In this document: piece after piece, positions 7,292 to 16,039 of the stretch
Layout: every line of letters begins with the position of its first letter
Position numbering within the stretch: position 1 is the stretch's first letter
Assembly: GCF_001591605.1 (NCBI RefSeq)
Contig: NZ_BCVF01000003.1
Location: 1-64,000 of the forward strand
Direction of reading: 5' to 3'
From: Bacillus badius NBRC 15713
GTDB lineage: Bacteria > Bacillota > Bacilli > Bacillales > Domibacillaceae
DNA length: 64,000 bases
Position numbers and translations under genes: made by a program
The notes under the pieces: model-generated
The model's input: the letters and a program-made list of their open reading frames with translations, nothing else
Told to the model about the DNA's origin: nothing
Database searches by the model: none

Positions 7292-8221
7292 TTAATAAAC
7301 TGTTTCCTTGAAGAAGAAGCCTGTATCTAACGGGCGGTGTGCCGGCTGTAAATCTTCAATCTTCTCTAGCAGCTCGTCCTTTATCTCCTCGTACTCTTCC
7401 GGACATTCTGCACACAAATCGATCGCCTGGCGGTAAAGCTTCGTCACTTCGAGCAAATATTCGGGTGAGTGAAGGATTCCGTCAATTTTAAAGCTGTCAA
7501 TCCCTGCTTCAAGCAGTTCGGCCAATTCATCAATGATGCATATATCATTAGGACTCATGATGTGTGTGCCATTTGCATCTTCGAAAATTGGATATTTGTT
7601 TTCACGTTCTTTATCGTACAGAAGCATATTTTTCGCATCTTTGCGATTTTCAATTTCCATTGCTTTGCCCTGGTATTCGAAATAATGTCCTAATAACGGC
7701 CGCTTCGATTGAAACATGCATGTCATGCCATGCACCTGTACCTCAATCGCTACTTCAGCATGCTCTTTAACTTCAATAATCTCTTCCATGCTTAATTCCC
7801 TCGCAAGAACCGCTCGCACTGCTCCGCGTTTTCCCCAGTAGTTGCAAGTAAAGTAATTTGTTGCTGTAGTTTCAGTATTCCAGTGAAGCGGCATATCAGG
7901 AGCTGCTGCACGAACAGCCATTAGAACAGCCGGATCTCCAAAAACAATGGCATCGGCTCCCGCTTCTTTCACGAATGCGATATACTCATCTAGTTCATTG
8001 GCAATGTCATTATGAAAAATCGCATTCACTGCTACGTACACTTTTTTTCCTTTAGCATGAGCCGTCTCAATCGCTTGTGCAATGTCTGTTCTGCTAAACT
8101 CACCCGCAAGACGCAGTCCGTAGCGCTGTTCTCCAACAACAAAAGCATCGGCTCCCGCTTCTGCAAGAAGATCAATCGCAGCAACACTATGCGGCGTAAC
8201 AAGTAATTCTGGTTTTTTCAC
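7292..8221 (-). CDS. trhP1: tRNA 5-hydroxyuridine synthesis protein, U32 family (YrrN)
   Basis: The shorter U32-family partner (309 residues), corresponding to YrrN/TrhP1. It has the same barrel opening (KKPELLVTPHSVAAIDLL) and the signature VQVHGMTCMFQSKR, and lacks the C-terminal extension of TrhP2. A GTG start at 8221 is chosen: GAGGTGG lies 8 nt upstream and the VKKPELL opening matches the family, whereas the upstream GTG at 8233 lies inside that ribosome site. It sits between trmR and trhP2, giving the complete 5-methoxyuridine gene set in one operon. Confidence 0.9.
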   Translation of the reverse strand: MKKPELLVTPHSVAAIDLLAEAGADAFVVGEQRYGLRLAGEFSRTDIAQAIETAHAKGKKVYVAVNAIFHNDIANELDEYIAFVKEAGADAIVFGDPAVLMAVRAAAPDMPLHWNTETTATNYFTCNYWGKRGAVRAVLARELSMEEIIEVKEHAEVAIEVQVHGMTCMFQSKRPLLGHYFEYQGKAMEIENRKDAKNMLLYDKERENKYPIFEDANGTHIMSPNDICIIDELAELLEAGIDSFKIDGILHSPEYLLEVTKLYRQAIDLCAECPEEYEEIKDELLEKIEDLQPAHRPLDTGFFFKETVY

Positions 8222-8222
8222 G

Positions 8223-8867
8223 TTATTTTCCACCTCTTTTGCGGCTGACAGCTAAACCATCGCCTACCGGAAACAATGCCGTATCAAAATCCGGATGATT
8301 CATCAGCCATTCATTGTAAGATTGAATTTTTTTTACTAAATTAATAATCCGTTTAGATTCAGCCGGAACACCCGCAACGTAGCCTTTAAATAAGACATTG
8401 TCGGTATAAGCCGTCCCTTCGGCTGTTAAACATGCGGAATAGCGTTCAAAAAATTTAGTGTATTGTCCTTTGGCCGCATCAATAAAAATAGCATCATACG
8501 GCCCCTTTTCTCCAGCTTTATCCACTAGTTCAAGTGCATCCCCGAATAAAACCTCCACCCGGCTTCCATACTCAGAACGCCCAATATAACTCATCGCCTG
8601 GCGATAACGCTGCTCATCCCGTTCAATGCTTACAACCTCCGCATCCGGCAAAGCAGCAGCCATGCGCAAGGCAGAATAGCCGATAGCTGTGCCAATCTCT
8701 AGAATCCGCTTGGGCTGCTGAATACGCATAATTTGGAGCAGTGCTTCTATACCAGCCGGCTCCATAATCGGGACACGGTGTTCTCGGGCAAAAGCTTCCA
8801 TTTCGGCAAACAGCGGCTCCCTGGTTTTAATTAACGATTCTATATAATGATCGATCCTGTTTTCCAT
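8223..8867 (-). CDS. trmR: tRNA 5-hydroxyuridine methyltransferase (YrrM)
   Basis: A SAM-dependent O-methyltransferase of the YrrM/TrmR type (about 214 residues), which methylates 5-hydroxyuridine-34 in tRNA to 5-methoxyuridine. The SAM loop ILEIGTAIGYSALRMA and the metal-associated FIDAAKGQY motif are clear. Two adjacent ATG codons follow AAAAGGAGAGT; the second (8867) has the better spacing. It is the first gene of the trmR-trhP1-trhP2-udk run, so the methylase is transcribed together with both hydroxylation factors. The 270-bp gap upstream holds the mltG terminator and no gene. Confidence 0.92.
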   Translation of the reverse strand: MENRIDHYIESLIKTREPLFAEMEAFAREHRVPIMEPAGIEALLQIMRIQQPKRILEIGTAIGYSALRMAAALPDAEVVSIERDEQRYRQAMSYIGRSEYGSRVEVLFGDALELVDKAGEKGPYDAIFIDAAKGQYTKFFERYSACLTAEGTAYTDNVLFKGYVAGVPAESKRIINLVKKIQSYNEWLMNHPDFDTALFPVGDGLAVSRKRGGK

Positions 8868-9029
8868 CATACTCTCCTTTTCGAAAAGGCTTTATGTCAA
8901 AGCAAAAGCGCCTTACTTACCTATGGTCTGCCTAAGGAAGCAAATATATTGTCCTCACGGCATGCCTATCACGGTCTCGGCAGGAAAGCTTAGTCTTCAA
9001 ATAGAAGAAGCAAGGTTGCTTTCATCGAC

Positions 9030-9060
9030 AAGAAAAAGAAGAAAGCCCGTCAGCTTTCTG
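9030..9060 (-). terminator. Terminator downstream of mltG
   Basis: The hairpin AGAAAGC-TGACGG-GCTTTCT is followed on the minus strand by TCTTTTTC. It lies about 85 bp after the mltG stop codon. Confidence 0.7.
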
Positions 9061-9143
9061 CTTTATGATCAGTTATCGACTTTTCTCCCCAAAAATACTT
9101 GAACTATTTTACCACAAAGGCACAGAAAAAGCGATGCTTCTGC

Positions 9144-10262
9144 CTATTGGTTTTGCTTCTCATAGTGACCAGTAATGTATTTTTCCTTTAGCTTATTATG
9201 TTCTTCCAATGTTTTCGCGTAATATACATCCCCTGCTGGAGAAGCAAGGAAATAAAGAAAATCAGTGTCTGCAGGATTTAAAGCAGCTTCCATTGATGAA
9301 ACACCGCTATTGCCGATTGGCCCTGGCGTCAGTCCCTTTACCTTGTAGGTATTATAAGGAGAATTTACTTCTAGATCCTCATAAAGAACCCGTTTTTTAT
9401 GTTTGCCGAGCGCATATAATACGGTCGGGTCTGTTTGCAGCGGCATCCCTGCTGCCAAGCGGTTGTAGAATACACTTGAAATCTTATGGCGGTCCGCCTT
9501 TTCCGTTGCTTCCTCTTCTATCAAGGAAGAAAGGGTGAGCAGCTTATGCGTACTCATTTGCTTGGCTGCTATCGATGTCCGGTACTGGACAAGCACGCTG
9601 TCCGTTTTCTTGAGCATATCTTCTACTATTGCCTTAACCGGCTTTTTCTTGTCTGCATAATGGTAAGTAGCCGGATAAAGATATCCTTCAAGCGGATAGC
9701 GAATTTTTTCAGCAAATACCTCCTCCGTCAGCAGCTCGGGATATTTGCTCATCATTTCTTTAATAAATGCCCGATCGTTCATTACTTTGAGCACATCGTT
9801 AGCGGAACGTCCTGTCTCTTTCCCGATCGCGGCAGCAATCTGTGTTAATTGGAATCCTTCCGGTATCGTGATTTTCACTTTTCCTTGTCCAATCACCTTT
9901 CCCGTTTTCAAGCTTTTAATCAATTCATCCATCGTCATACTTGGAGTAAATGAATATTCACCTGCTTGAAAGTCGCCTTCCCCTTTATACTTCACGTAAT
10001 ATTTAAAAATTTCTGCATTCTTTACGATTCCTTCGCTTTCTAGTTTTTCAGCAATCACAGATAAGCTTGAACCGATAGGAACATTTATCTGGATCGGATG
10101 ATGATCTGTTTTGTCAACAGGCTCTAAGGCAGATTGAATGAAAAAGTAACCGCCTGCTGTCAGTCCGCCCAGAATCAGCAGCAATGAAAGAACGGCAAAA
10201 AAAATAGCTTTTTTCAACCGTCTCTTTTTACCCGGCGGCTGGATATAGGATTGTTTCGACAT
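9144..10262 (-). CDS. mltG: Endolytic transglycosylase MltG (YceG-like)
   Basis: MltG cuts nascent glycan strands at the outer face of the membrane and may set their length. The 372-residue protein has a basic N-terminus, one membrane helix (about residues 18-42, AIFFAVLSLLLILGGLTAGG), a LysM-like region (INVPIGSSLSVIAEKLESEG) and the YceG catalytic domain with the active-site glutamate in LSSLIEEEATEK. The C-terminal motif TDFLYFLASPAGDVYYAKT is typical. It starts behind AAAGGAGTAAGTGT. It is the corresponding gene to B. subtilis yrrL. Confidence 0.93.
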   Translation of the reverse strand: MSKQSYIQPPGKKRRLKKAIFFAVLSLLLILGGLTAGGYFFIQSALEPVDKTDHHPIQINVPIGSSLSVIAEKLESEGIVKNAEIFKYYVKYKGEGDFQAGEYSFTPSMTMDELIKSLKTGKVIGQGKVKITIPEGFQLTQIAAAIGKETGRSANDVLKVMNDRAFIKEMMSKYPELLTEEVFAEKIRYPLEGYLYPATYHYADKKKPVKAIVEDMLKKTDSVLVQYRTSIAAKQMSTHKLLTLSSLIEEEATEKADRHKISSVFYNRLAAGMPLQTDPTVLYALGKHKKRVLYEDLEVNSPYNTYKVKGLTPGPIGNSGVSSMEAALNPADTDFLYFLASPAGDVYYAKTLEEHNKLKEKYITGHYEKQNQ

Positions 10263-10334
10263 ACACTTACTCCTTTCAACAAATAACGACCCTCTCTTTT
10301 CTTTTTTATTATACTACATCTTTTAAGAAAAAGG

Positions 10335-10372
10335 AGAAAGGAAAAAGCCGGGAAGCAATAGCATCCCGGCCT
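10335..10372 (-). terminator. Terminator of the ireB-ruvX-yrzB operon
   Basis: The stem GCCGGGA-TGCTATTGCT-TCCCGGC is followed by TTTTTCC on the minus strand, just after the yrzB stop. Confidence 0.85.
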
Positions 10373-10387
10373 CTTTTGATGATTGGA

Positions 10388-10672
10388 TTATTCTTCTTCT
10401 TCCTCAAGAAATGTATTTAGCATTTCTTCAATCATTTCCCACTCTTCATCGGTTTCAATCGGTTGAAGCTCGCCGTCTTCACCGTCTTCCCCAGGAGTAA
10501 AAGCAGACGCGTGAATTTCAATTTCTTCATTGTCGTCTTCTTCCGCCCCAACTGGGAAATATAGCACATAAGACTTGTTAAAGTCATCAGCATCAAATGT
10601 AAAAAGCACTTCACATAGCTGTTCGTTGCCGTTTTCATCAATAATTGTAATTTGTCTTTCTCCGTGTTCCAT
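10388..10672 (-). CDS. yrzB: DUF1292 family acidic protein (YrzB)
   Basis: A 94-residue acidic protein of the DUF1292/YrzB family, which has no assigned function. It has a small beta domain ([32 protein letters not shown]) and a highly acidic C-terminus ([13 protein letters not shown]). ATG 10672 lies 5 nt after GAGGTGAAG; the upstream in-frame GTG is part of that site. It lies 13 bp after ruvX in the conserved ireB-ruvX-yrzB cluster of Firmicutes. Confidence 0.9.
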   Translation of the reverse strand: MEHGERQITIIDENGNEQLCEVLFTFDADDFNKSYVLYFPVGAEEDDNEEIEIHASAFTPGEDGEDGELQPIETDEEWEMIEEMLNTFLEEEEE

Positions 10673-10685
10673 TCTCTTCACCTCA

Positions 10686-11102
10686 TTATTTTTGGCTGTC
10701 CAAAAACCCTTGCAAAATCATTGCGGCAGCCATCTTATCAATCACTTTTTTGCGTTTCTTGCGGCTTACATCTGCTTCAAGCAGCACTCTTTCGGCTGCC
10801 ATTGTCGTCAAGCGTTCATCCCAGAGAACAACAGGCAGCGAAAAGCGCTTTTCCAGCTTTTCAGCGAAGGCTTTTGAGGCCTCTCCGCGCGGGCCAATCG
10901 TGTTATTCATGTTTTTAGGCAGCCCGACGACAAATTTTTCAACGCCGTATTCTTTGCACAAGCTTTCAATGCGTCCTAAACCAAAATCATACTTTTCTTC
11001 ATTGATCCGAATCGTTTCCACGCCCTGCGCGGTCCAGCCTAATTCATCGCTAATGGCGACACCGACTGTTTTCGAGCCGACATCTAAGCCCATAACCCTC
11101 AT
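10686..11102 (-). CDS. ruvX: RuvX/YqgF family endonuclease-like protein
   Basis: A 138-residue RNase H-fold protein of the YqgF/RuvX family, implicated in processing of the 5' end of pre-16S rRNA and related to Holliday junction resolvases. The acidic active-site residues sit in [13 protein letters not shown], in [10 protein letters not shown] (start of the conserved loop) and in [10 protein letters not shown]; the C-terminal [14 protein letters not shown] is typical. It starts 6 bp after ireB behind GAGGAATAA and belongs to that operon. Confidence 0.92.
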   Translation of the reverse strand: MRVMGLDVGSKTVGVAISDELGWTAQGVETIRINEEKYDFGLGRIESLCKEYGVEKFVVGLPKNMNNTIGPRGEASKAFAEKLEKRFSLPVVLWDERLTTMAAERVLLEADVSRKKRKKVIDKMAAAMILQGFLDSQK

Positions 11103-11108
11103 AAAGAT

Positions 11109-11375
11109 TTATTCCTCTCGCTGCTGTTTTAAATATGTTTTCACAAGCTCTTCAATAATTTCATCACGCTCAAGCTTACGAATCAAATTACGTGCATCGT
11201 TGTGCCGCGGGATATATGCGGGGTCGCCGGAAAGCAAATACCCGACAATTTGGTTGATCGGATTATACCCTTTTTCCTGAAGAGCCTTATACACCTTAAA
11301 AAGTACCTCTTCCACGTTCTGTTCAAACGGTTCCTCCGGAAAATTAAATTTCATCGTTTGATCAAAAGAGCTCAT
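11109..11375 (-). CDS. ireB: IreB family regulatory phosphoprotein (YrzL)
   Basis: An 88-residue protein of the IreB/UPF0297 family. In enterococci IreB is a substrate of a PASTA-domain Ser/Thr kinase and affects cephalosporin resistance. The conserved core [20 protein letters not shown] is unchanged; the N-terminal Thr in SSFDQTMKF corresponds to the phosphorylated region. ATG 11375 is used because GAGGTGC lies 7 nt upstream; an upstream in-frame ATG at 11384 has none. First gene of ireB-ruvX-yrzB. Confidence 0.92.
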   Translation of the reverse strand: MSSFDQTMKFNFPEEPFEQNVEEVLFKVYKALQEKGYNPINQIVGYLLSGDPAYIPRHNDARNLIRKLERDEIIEELVKTYLKQQREE

Positions 11376-11414
11376 TAATAGCACCTCGCTTTAGGCTTGA
11401 AAGTGAAAACTCCC

Positions 11415-11444
11415 TATTGTACAAGTTATTTCCATTGTACAATA
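11415..11444. promoter_or_regulatory. Perfect inverted repeat upstream of ireB
   Basis: TATTGTACAA and TTGTACAATA form 10-bp perfect arms around a 10-nt centre, in the short gap between alaS and ireB. The sequence is AT-rich with no T-run, so an operator or overlapping promoter elements are likelier than a terminator. Confidence 0.4.
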
Positions 11445-11457
11445 AATTTTCATGGAA

Positions 11458-14091
11458 TCAAACGGATTTAATCCAGTCTTCCACAAAATTAAGTGCTTCC
11501 TCTATTTTTTCCGGGTCCTTTCCGCCAGCTTGTGCCATATCCGGACGTCCGCCCCCGCCGCCTCCGCAGCGCGTAGCTACCTCTTTGACCAGCTTGCCGG
11601 CATGGTATCCTTTCTCAACTAAATCTTTCGTCACCGCAGCAACAATATTCACTTTATCTCCCGTAGAAGCAGCGAGCACGATAATGCCGGATGAAAGCTT
11701 TTGCTTTAACTCATCAGTCATTGAGCGTAAATTGTTCATATCTGTTGCTTGTACACGAGCAGCAAGGAACTTGACTTCATTTGCTTCCTGTACCCTGTCG
11801 AGAAGGCTTCCTGCTTCTATATTGGACAATTTTTGGGAAAGTGATTCATTTTCGCGCTGTAATTCTTTCATTTCCGCCTGTAAACTTTCTACTTTTGCCA
11901 AAATATCTTTCGGATTAGCTTTTAGCTTATTTGCCGCCTCTTTCAAAAGTGCTGTCTGGCTGTTCAGGAATTTATAGGCTGCTTCTCCGGTCACCGCTTC
12001 AATTCGGCGTGTTCCGGCACCGATTCCGCTCTCTGAAACAATTTTGAACAGGCCGATGACGGAAGTATTTGGCACGTGGCAGCCGCCGCAAAGCTCTAAG
12101 CTGTAGTCGCCGACAGAAACAACGCGGACAACATCTCCATATTTTTCACCGAACAAGGCCATTGCCCCCATTTTTTTCGCTTCATCAATTGATTTGTGGG
12201 CAATTCCTACAGCCAGACTGTTCCAAATTTTTTCATTGACGATTTCTTCAATTTGCTCCAGTTCCTCAGGTGTCACCTGGCCAAAGTGAGAGAAGTCAAA
12301 GCGCAGGCGGTCCGGTTCAACAAGCGAGCCGGCCTGATTAACGTGTGTGCCGAGAGTATCCTTCAATGCTTGATGAAGCAAGTGAGTGGCTGTATGATTT
12401 TTAATAATTTTGTTGCGTGAAGCCGCGTCAACACGAGCAGTAACTGTTTGACCGGTTGTTAATACGCCGCTCTCGATAATGGCATGCTGGATGTTCTGCC
12501 CGTTTGGCGCTTTTTGAACATCTTGAACAGCAGCGCGCACACCTTCCGCTTCAATCACTCCTTTATCCGCTGTTTGACCGCCGCTTTCAGCATAGAAAGG
12601 AGTGCGGCTTAGTATGAATTGAACGGCCTCGCCTTCTTGCGCGCTATCCACAATTTCGCCATTGGCAATGATTACTTCAACTGTAGCTTCAGCTGTCAGC
12701 TCATCATAGCCGGTAAATTCACTTTTCACTTTAATCTCACCAAGCACTCCGCCCTGCACTTGCATGGACCCGACATCTTGACGGGCTGCACGCGCACGTT
12801 CGCGCTGGTTCTCCATTTCTTGTTCAAAGCCTTCATGATCAATCTCCATGCCTTCTTCTTCGGCATACTCTTCTGTTAACTCAACCGGAAAACCGTATGT
12901 GTCATATAAACGGAATACGTCCGCTCCGGCAATCATATTTGAGCCGTTGTTCTTCGCTGACTGAATGACCGCTGACAAAATGGTTAAGCCTTCATGCAAG
13001 GTTTCATGGAAACGTTCTTCTTCGTTTTTAATCACTCGTTGAATGAACTCTTGCTTGTTTTTCACTTCCGGGTAAAAGTCGTTCATAATTTCACCCACTA
13101 CAGGAACAAGCTCAAACATGAATGGACGATGAATGTTAATTTGCTTCGCGTAGCGGACAGCACGGCGCAACAGGCGGCGAAGAACATAGCCGCGGCCCTC
13201 GTTTGATGGAAGAGCTCCGTCCCCGACAGCGAAGGCAACTGTCCGAATATGGTCGGCAATTACCTTAAAGGCTACATCCTTTTCAACTGTTTCACGGTAC
13301 TTCTCCCCAGAAATAGCTTCTGTCGCTTCGATGATCGGCATAAACAAATCTGTATCGAAGTTAGTTGGCACTTCCTGCATAACCGATGCCATCCGCTCAA
13401 GCCCCATACCTGTATCAATGTTTTTCTTTGGCAGCGGCGTATATGTACCATCAGGATTGTGATTGAATTGAGAAAATACCAGGTTCCAGATTTCTAAATA
13501 ACGTTCATTCTCACCGCCAGGATAAAGCTCCGAGTCGTTTTCGTCATTTCCATAGGATTCACCGCGATCATAGAAAATCTCTGTATTTGGTCCGCTTGGT
13601 CCTTCGCCAATATCCCAGAAGTTCCCTTCCAGGCGGATAATTCTCTCTTCCGGCACACCCATTTCCTCATGCCAAATCTTAAAGGCTTCATCATCCTCAG
13701 GATGAATGGTGACGGATAGCTTTTCCGGGTCTAAAGCCATCCATTTTTTATCGGTTAAAAATTCCCAAGCCCAATGAATCGCTTCTTTCTTAAAATATTC
13801 GCCAATTGAAAAATTGCCGAGCATTTCAAAGAAAGTATGATGGCGGGCTGTTTTTCCTACGTTTTCGATATCATTTGTCCGAATGGACTTTTGCGCATTG
13901 ACAATCCGCGGATTTTCAGGGATCACGCGGCCATCAAAATATTTTTTCAGTGTCGCCACGCCGCTGTTGATCCACAGCAGACTCGGGTCATCATGCGGCA
14001 CGAGCGGAGCGCTCGGCTCCACACGGTGGTTTTTTTCCTGAAAGAACTCTAAAAACATCTGACGAATTTGAGCACCAGTCAACGTTTTCAT
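11458..14091 (-). CDS. alaS: Alanyl-tRNA synthetase
   Basis: AlaRS charges tRNA-Ala and edits mischarged Ser or Gly. The 877-residue protein starts with the class II catalytic domain ([20 protein letters not shown]; motif 2 region around [14 protein letters not shown]). The editing domain carries HTATHLLHQ and the Zn-binding CGGCH. The C-Ala domain ends with the glycine-rich [16 protein letters not shown]. Length and order are standard. A T-box leader precedes it, so expression should respond to uncharged tRNA-Ala. The gene lies between yrrI and ireB as in B. subtilis. Confidence 0.97.
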   Translation of the reverse strand: MKTLTGAQIRQMFLEFFQEKNHRVEPSAPLVPHDDPSLLWINSGVATLKKYFDGRVIPENPRIVNAQKSIRTNDIENVGKTARHHTFFEMLGNFSIGEYFKKEAIHWAWEFLTDKKWMALDPEKLSVTIHPEDDEAFKIWHEEMGVPEERIIRLEGNFWDIGEGPSGPNTEIFYDRGESYGNDENDSELYPGGENERYLEIWNLVFSQFNHNPDGTYTPLPKKNIDTGMGLERMASVMQEVPTNFDTDLFMPIIEATEAISGEKYRETVEKDVAFKVIADHIRTVAFAVGDGALPSNEGRGYVLRRLLRRAVRYAKQINIHRPFMFELVPVVGEIMNDFYPEVKNKQEFIQRVIKNEEERFHETLHEGLTILSAVIQSAKNNGSNMIAGADVFRLYDTYGFPVELTEEYAEEEGMEIDHEGFEQEMENQRERARAARQDVGSMQVQGGVLGEIKVKSEFTGYDELTAEATVEVIIANGEIVDSAQEGEAVQFILSRTPFYAESGGQTADKGVIEAEGVRAAVQDVQKAPNGQNIQHAIIESGVLTTGQTVTARVDAASRNKIIKNHTATHLLHQALKDTLGTHVNQAGSLVEPDRLRFDFSHFGQVTPEELEQIEEIVNEKIWNSLAVGIAHKSIDEAKKMGAMALFGEKYGDVVRVVSVGDYSLELCGGCHVPNTSVIGLFKIVSESGIGAGTRRIEAVTGEAAYKFLNSQTALLKEAANKLKANPKDILAKVESLQAEMKELQRENESLSQKLSNIEAGSLLDRVQEANEVKFLAARVQATDMNNLRSMTDELKQKLSSGIIVLAASTGDKVNIVAAVTKDLVEKGYHAGKLVKEVATRCGGGGGGRPDMAQAGGKDPEKIEEALNFVEDWIKSV

Positions 14092-14138
14092 CTGTGATTC
14101 CTCCTGTTAAGTAATGAATTAAGTGTTATTTTGAGACA

Positions 14139-14400
14139 ACAAAAAAAGCTCCGTTCCCCGGACAGGGACGAAGCTTTTTCGCGGTACCACCCTGATTATG
14201 AACCGGACAGACACCTGCCGATTCATCTCTCAAAGGCCTTAACGCGGCAAACGGCAGGGATTAGCTGCTCTCCGGACTAGCTTTCCGTTACCCTTCACCC
14301 GAAGCTTCTTCCAGCCAAGGAAGCTTCTCTCTGATGTGCCTTGCACTTAGGTGGACTATAACATACTTGATCCATCATTGATTTAGATTTGTTAAGATAT
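14139..14400 (-). promoter_or_regulatory. T-box leader of alaS
   Basis: On the minus strand the T-box sequence AGGGTGGTACCGCG (14181-14194) is followed by a terminator hairpin (AAAGCTTCGTCCC ... GGAACGGAGCTTT, then a T-run at about 14140-14146). Upstream stretches include the AGAGAG element and a stem I region. A GCT triplet at 14279-14281, in the context AAAGCTAGTCCGGAG, is a plausible alanine specifier. The leader should terminate unless uncharged tRNA-Ala binds. Confidence 0.9.
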
Positions 14401-14406
14401 AACGAA

Positions 14407-14436
14407 ATTATAAAAAACTTTAAATGTGTTTGTCAA
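14407..14436 (-). promoter_or_regulatory. Sigma-A promoter of alaS
   Basis: TTGACA (14431-14436) and TATAAT (14407-14412) are both perfect matches, 18 bp apart, just upstream of the T-box leader. The -35 box overlaps the end of the yrrI coding region. Confidence 0.85.
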
Positions 14437-15512
14437 TGCGGAGCTTTTTGTAAACGGACTTTTACCCGCCGCTCTGCCATGAAAGCTGCTTTAAAAACAA
14501 TAAGAACCGGGACAGCGACAATTAAGCCGACCACGCCCCCTGCTTCCCCGCCTAGCAGCAATGCCCCGATAATAAAAAGCGGGTGAAGGTGCACACTCTT
14601 GCCGACAATCCACGGCGATAATACATTGCCTTCGATGAATTGCAAAGCAAGCATAATAATAGCCGTGTACAACGCCATCTTTCCGGACATCGTCAATGCG
14701 ACGAAAACAGCGGGGACCGCACCGATAATCGGGCCAAAATAAGGGATCACGTTGGTAATGCCGATAATCAAGCCGAGCAGAATCGCATATTTAAGCCCGA
14801 TAAACGTAAACAGCAAAGCCGCTGCCGTTCCAATAGCTAAACATACAAGCAGCTGCCCCCTTATATAGCCCCCCAATGAGCTGTCCAGCTCCCTGACGAA
14901 TCGAAGCGCTCTTGTCCGCCACTTTCTCGGTGTAAATGTCCACGCCGCTTTTTTTACGCGGTGAATGTCTTTAAGCAGGTAAAAAGAGATAAAGGGCACC
15001 ACGGCCAGCACCAGCAAAAAGTTGACCATTTTCATAAGAATATTCATGAATGCTTCCACAAGACCAGAAAGCCAATGCTCAAAGCCGATAATGCGGTTAT
15101 GAATCTTTTCCTGTACGCCGTCCGGCCACGTCAGCGTTTCTGCCTCAAGGGCAACAACCTTTTCTTCATACATTTTGGAAAGCTCGGGGGCGCTTTGCGA
15201 CAATTCTCTCAGCTGCTCAATAAATAGGGGAATGCCTCTAAATAAGCCGATGCCCATGATGCCAAAAAACAATATATAGATAAGCAGAATCGCCATCGTT
15301 CTTGAAACGCCCTGCTCGGTCATCTTCTCTACGAGCGGGTGCAGCAAATAAGCAATGAAGCCCCCGAGCAAAAAAGGCATCAGGCTTACTGCAATTCCCC
15401 GAAGCACTGGACTGAGCACCGGGCTTAATAAATACAGAACGTACACTGCCAGCAATGTGAGAAGAACAGCACACGCTAAATACAGCCATTTTAGTTTCAA
15501 CTTGTTTTCCAT
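14433..15512 (-). CDS. yrrI: AI-2E family membrane transporter (YrrI)
   Basis: A 359-residue polytopic membrane protein of the AI-2E/PerM superfamily. Hydrophobic segments cover residues 10-60 (LYLACAVLLTLLAVYVLYLL), 65-90 and most of the C-terminal half, with the family signature LIIGITNVIPYFGPIIGAVP. Known members range from Na+/H+ antiporters to autoinducer-2 exporters, so the substrate cannot be stated. ATG 15512 lies 9 nt after AAAGGGTG; an in-frame GTG at 15524 lies inside that site. It precedes alaS as in B. subtilis. Confidence 0.88.
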   Translation of the reverse strand: MENKLKLKWLYLACAVLLTLLAVYVLYLLSPVLSPVLRGIAVSLMPFLLGGFIAYLLHPLVEKMTEQGVSRTMAILLIYILFFGIMGIGLFRGIPLFIEQLRELSQSAPELSKMYEEKVVALEAETLTWPDGVQEKIHNRIIGFEHWLSGLVEAFMNILMKMVNFLLVLAVVPFISFYLLKDIHRVKKAAWTFTPRKWRTRALRFVRELDSSLGGYIRGQLLVCLAIGTAAALLFTFIGLKYAILLGLIIGITNVIPYFGPIIGAVPAVFVALTMSGKMALYTAIIMLALQFIEGNVLSPWIVGKSVHLHPLFIIGALLLGGEAGGVVGLIVAVPVLIVFKAAFMAERRVKVRLQKAPH

Positions 15513-15591
15513 CGGATCCGACACCCTTTAATCAAACTGTTTTATATAGTTTGCTGCTAGATGCCGCTGGTTTATTCATTCTGCTGAAAAC

Positions 15592-15709
15592 AATGAAAAA
15601 ACCGGCAGCGGCCGGTTTGGCTGGGAGGGATAGGATAAGAGGGAAAATACAATAAAAGCCGGCAAAAGAGGGGCAGAATAAAGCCATTCCGAACCTCCTT
15701 TTGCCGGCT
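15592..15709 (-). terminator. Two stacked terminator hairpins upstream of yrrI
   Basis: On the minus strand a long hairpin (AGCCGGCAAAAGGAGG / CCTCTTTTGCCGGCT, 15657-15709, one bulge) is followed by AACCGGC-CGCT-GCCGGTT with TTTTTTC (15592-15617). They end the transcript of the zinc-ribbon gene at 15785. The first loop contains AGGTTCGGAATGG, the core of repeat family B. Confidence 0.75.
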
Positions 15710-15784
15710 AACTGAGAGTGCAAAGAAATGAGTTCTCCGCAAGCCGATTCTCTTTGGGAGAAACAGTCATCCCTGCTTTTTTAA

Positions 15785-15973
15785 TCAGCCCATCCTTCTT
15801 TTTTCTTCTTCAAAAAGATCGTTAAGAGAGCTTAGAGAGCCATCTTCTTCGACCTGATGAACGGAAATCACATTTTTCTCAATGGAAAGTTCGATGAAGC
15901 AGCCCCAGCAATAGTATTGGTTTGTTCCGATCTTCCCCAGCTCTTTACTTTGACAGTTTGGACATGTAATCAT
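15785..15973 (-). CDS. Small zinc-ribbon protein, 62 aa
   Basis: The start MITCPNCQSKELGKIGTNQY and the following YCWGCFIEL give two CxxC knuckles (CPNC and CWGC), a compact zinc ribbon. The remaining 35 residues are acidic. ATG 15973 follows GAGGTGACGCCC; an upstream in-frame ATG at 16000 has no such site. It lies downstream of recD2 on the same strand, in the region of short Bacillus yrz genes. I cannot name it with confidence; a nucleic-acid or protein-binding role is only suggested by the fold. Confidence 0.75.
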   Translation of the reverse strand: MITCPNCQSKELGKIGTNQYYCWGCFIELSIEKNVISVHQVEEDGSLSSLNDLFEEEKRRMG

Positions 15974-16039
15974 GGGCGTCACCTCGCACGCTTTTTGCAA
16001 ACAGCGTGCCCGGCGCTCCCCATTTTTATACCTATAAGC

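Noticed and set aside
15532-15723. A 63-codon minus-strand frame upstream of yrrI
   Set aside because: It spans two terminator hairpins and has no ribosome site.
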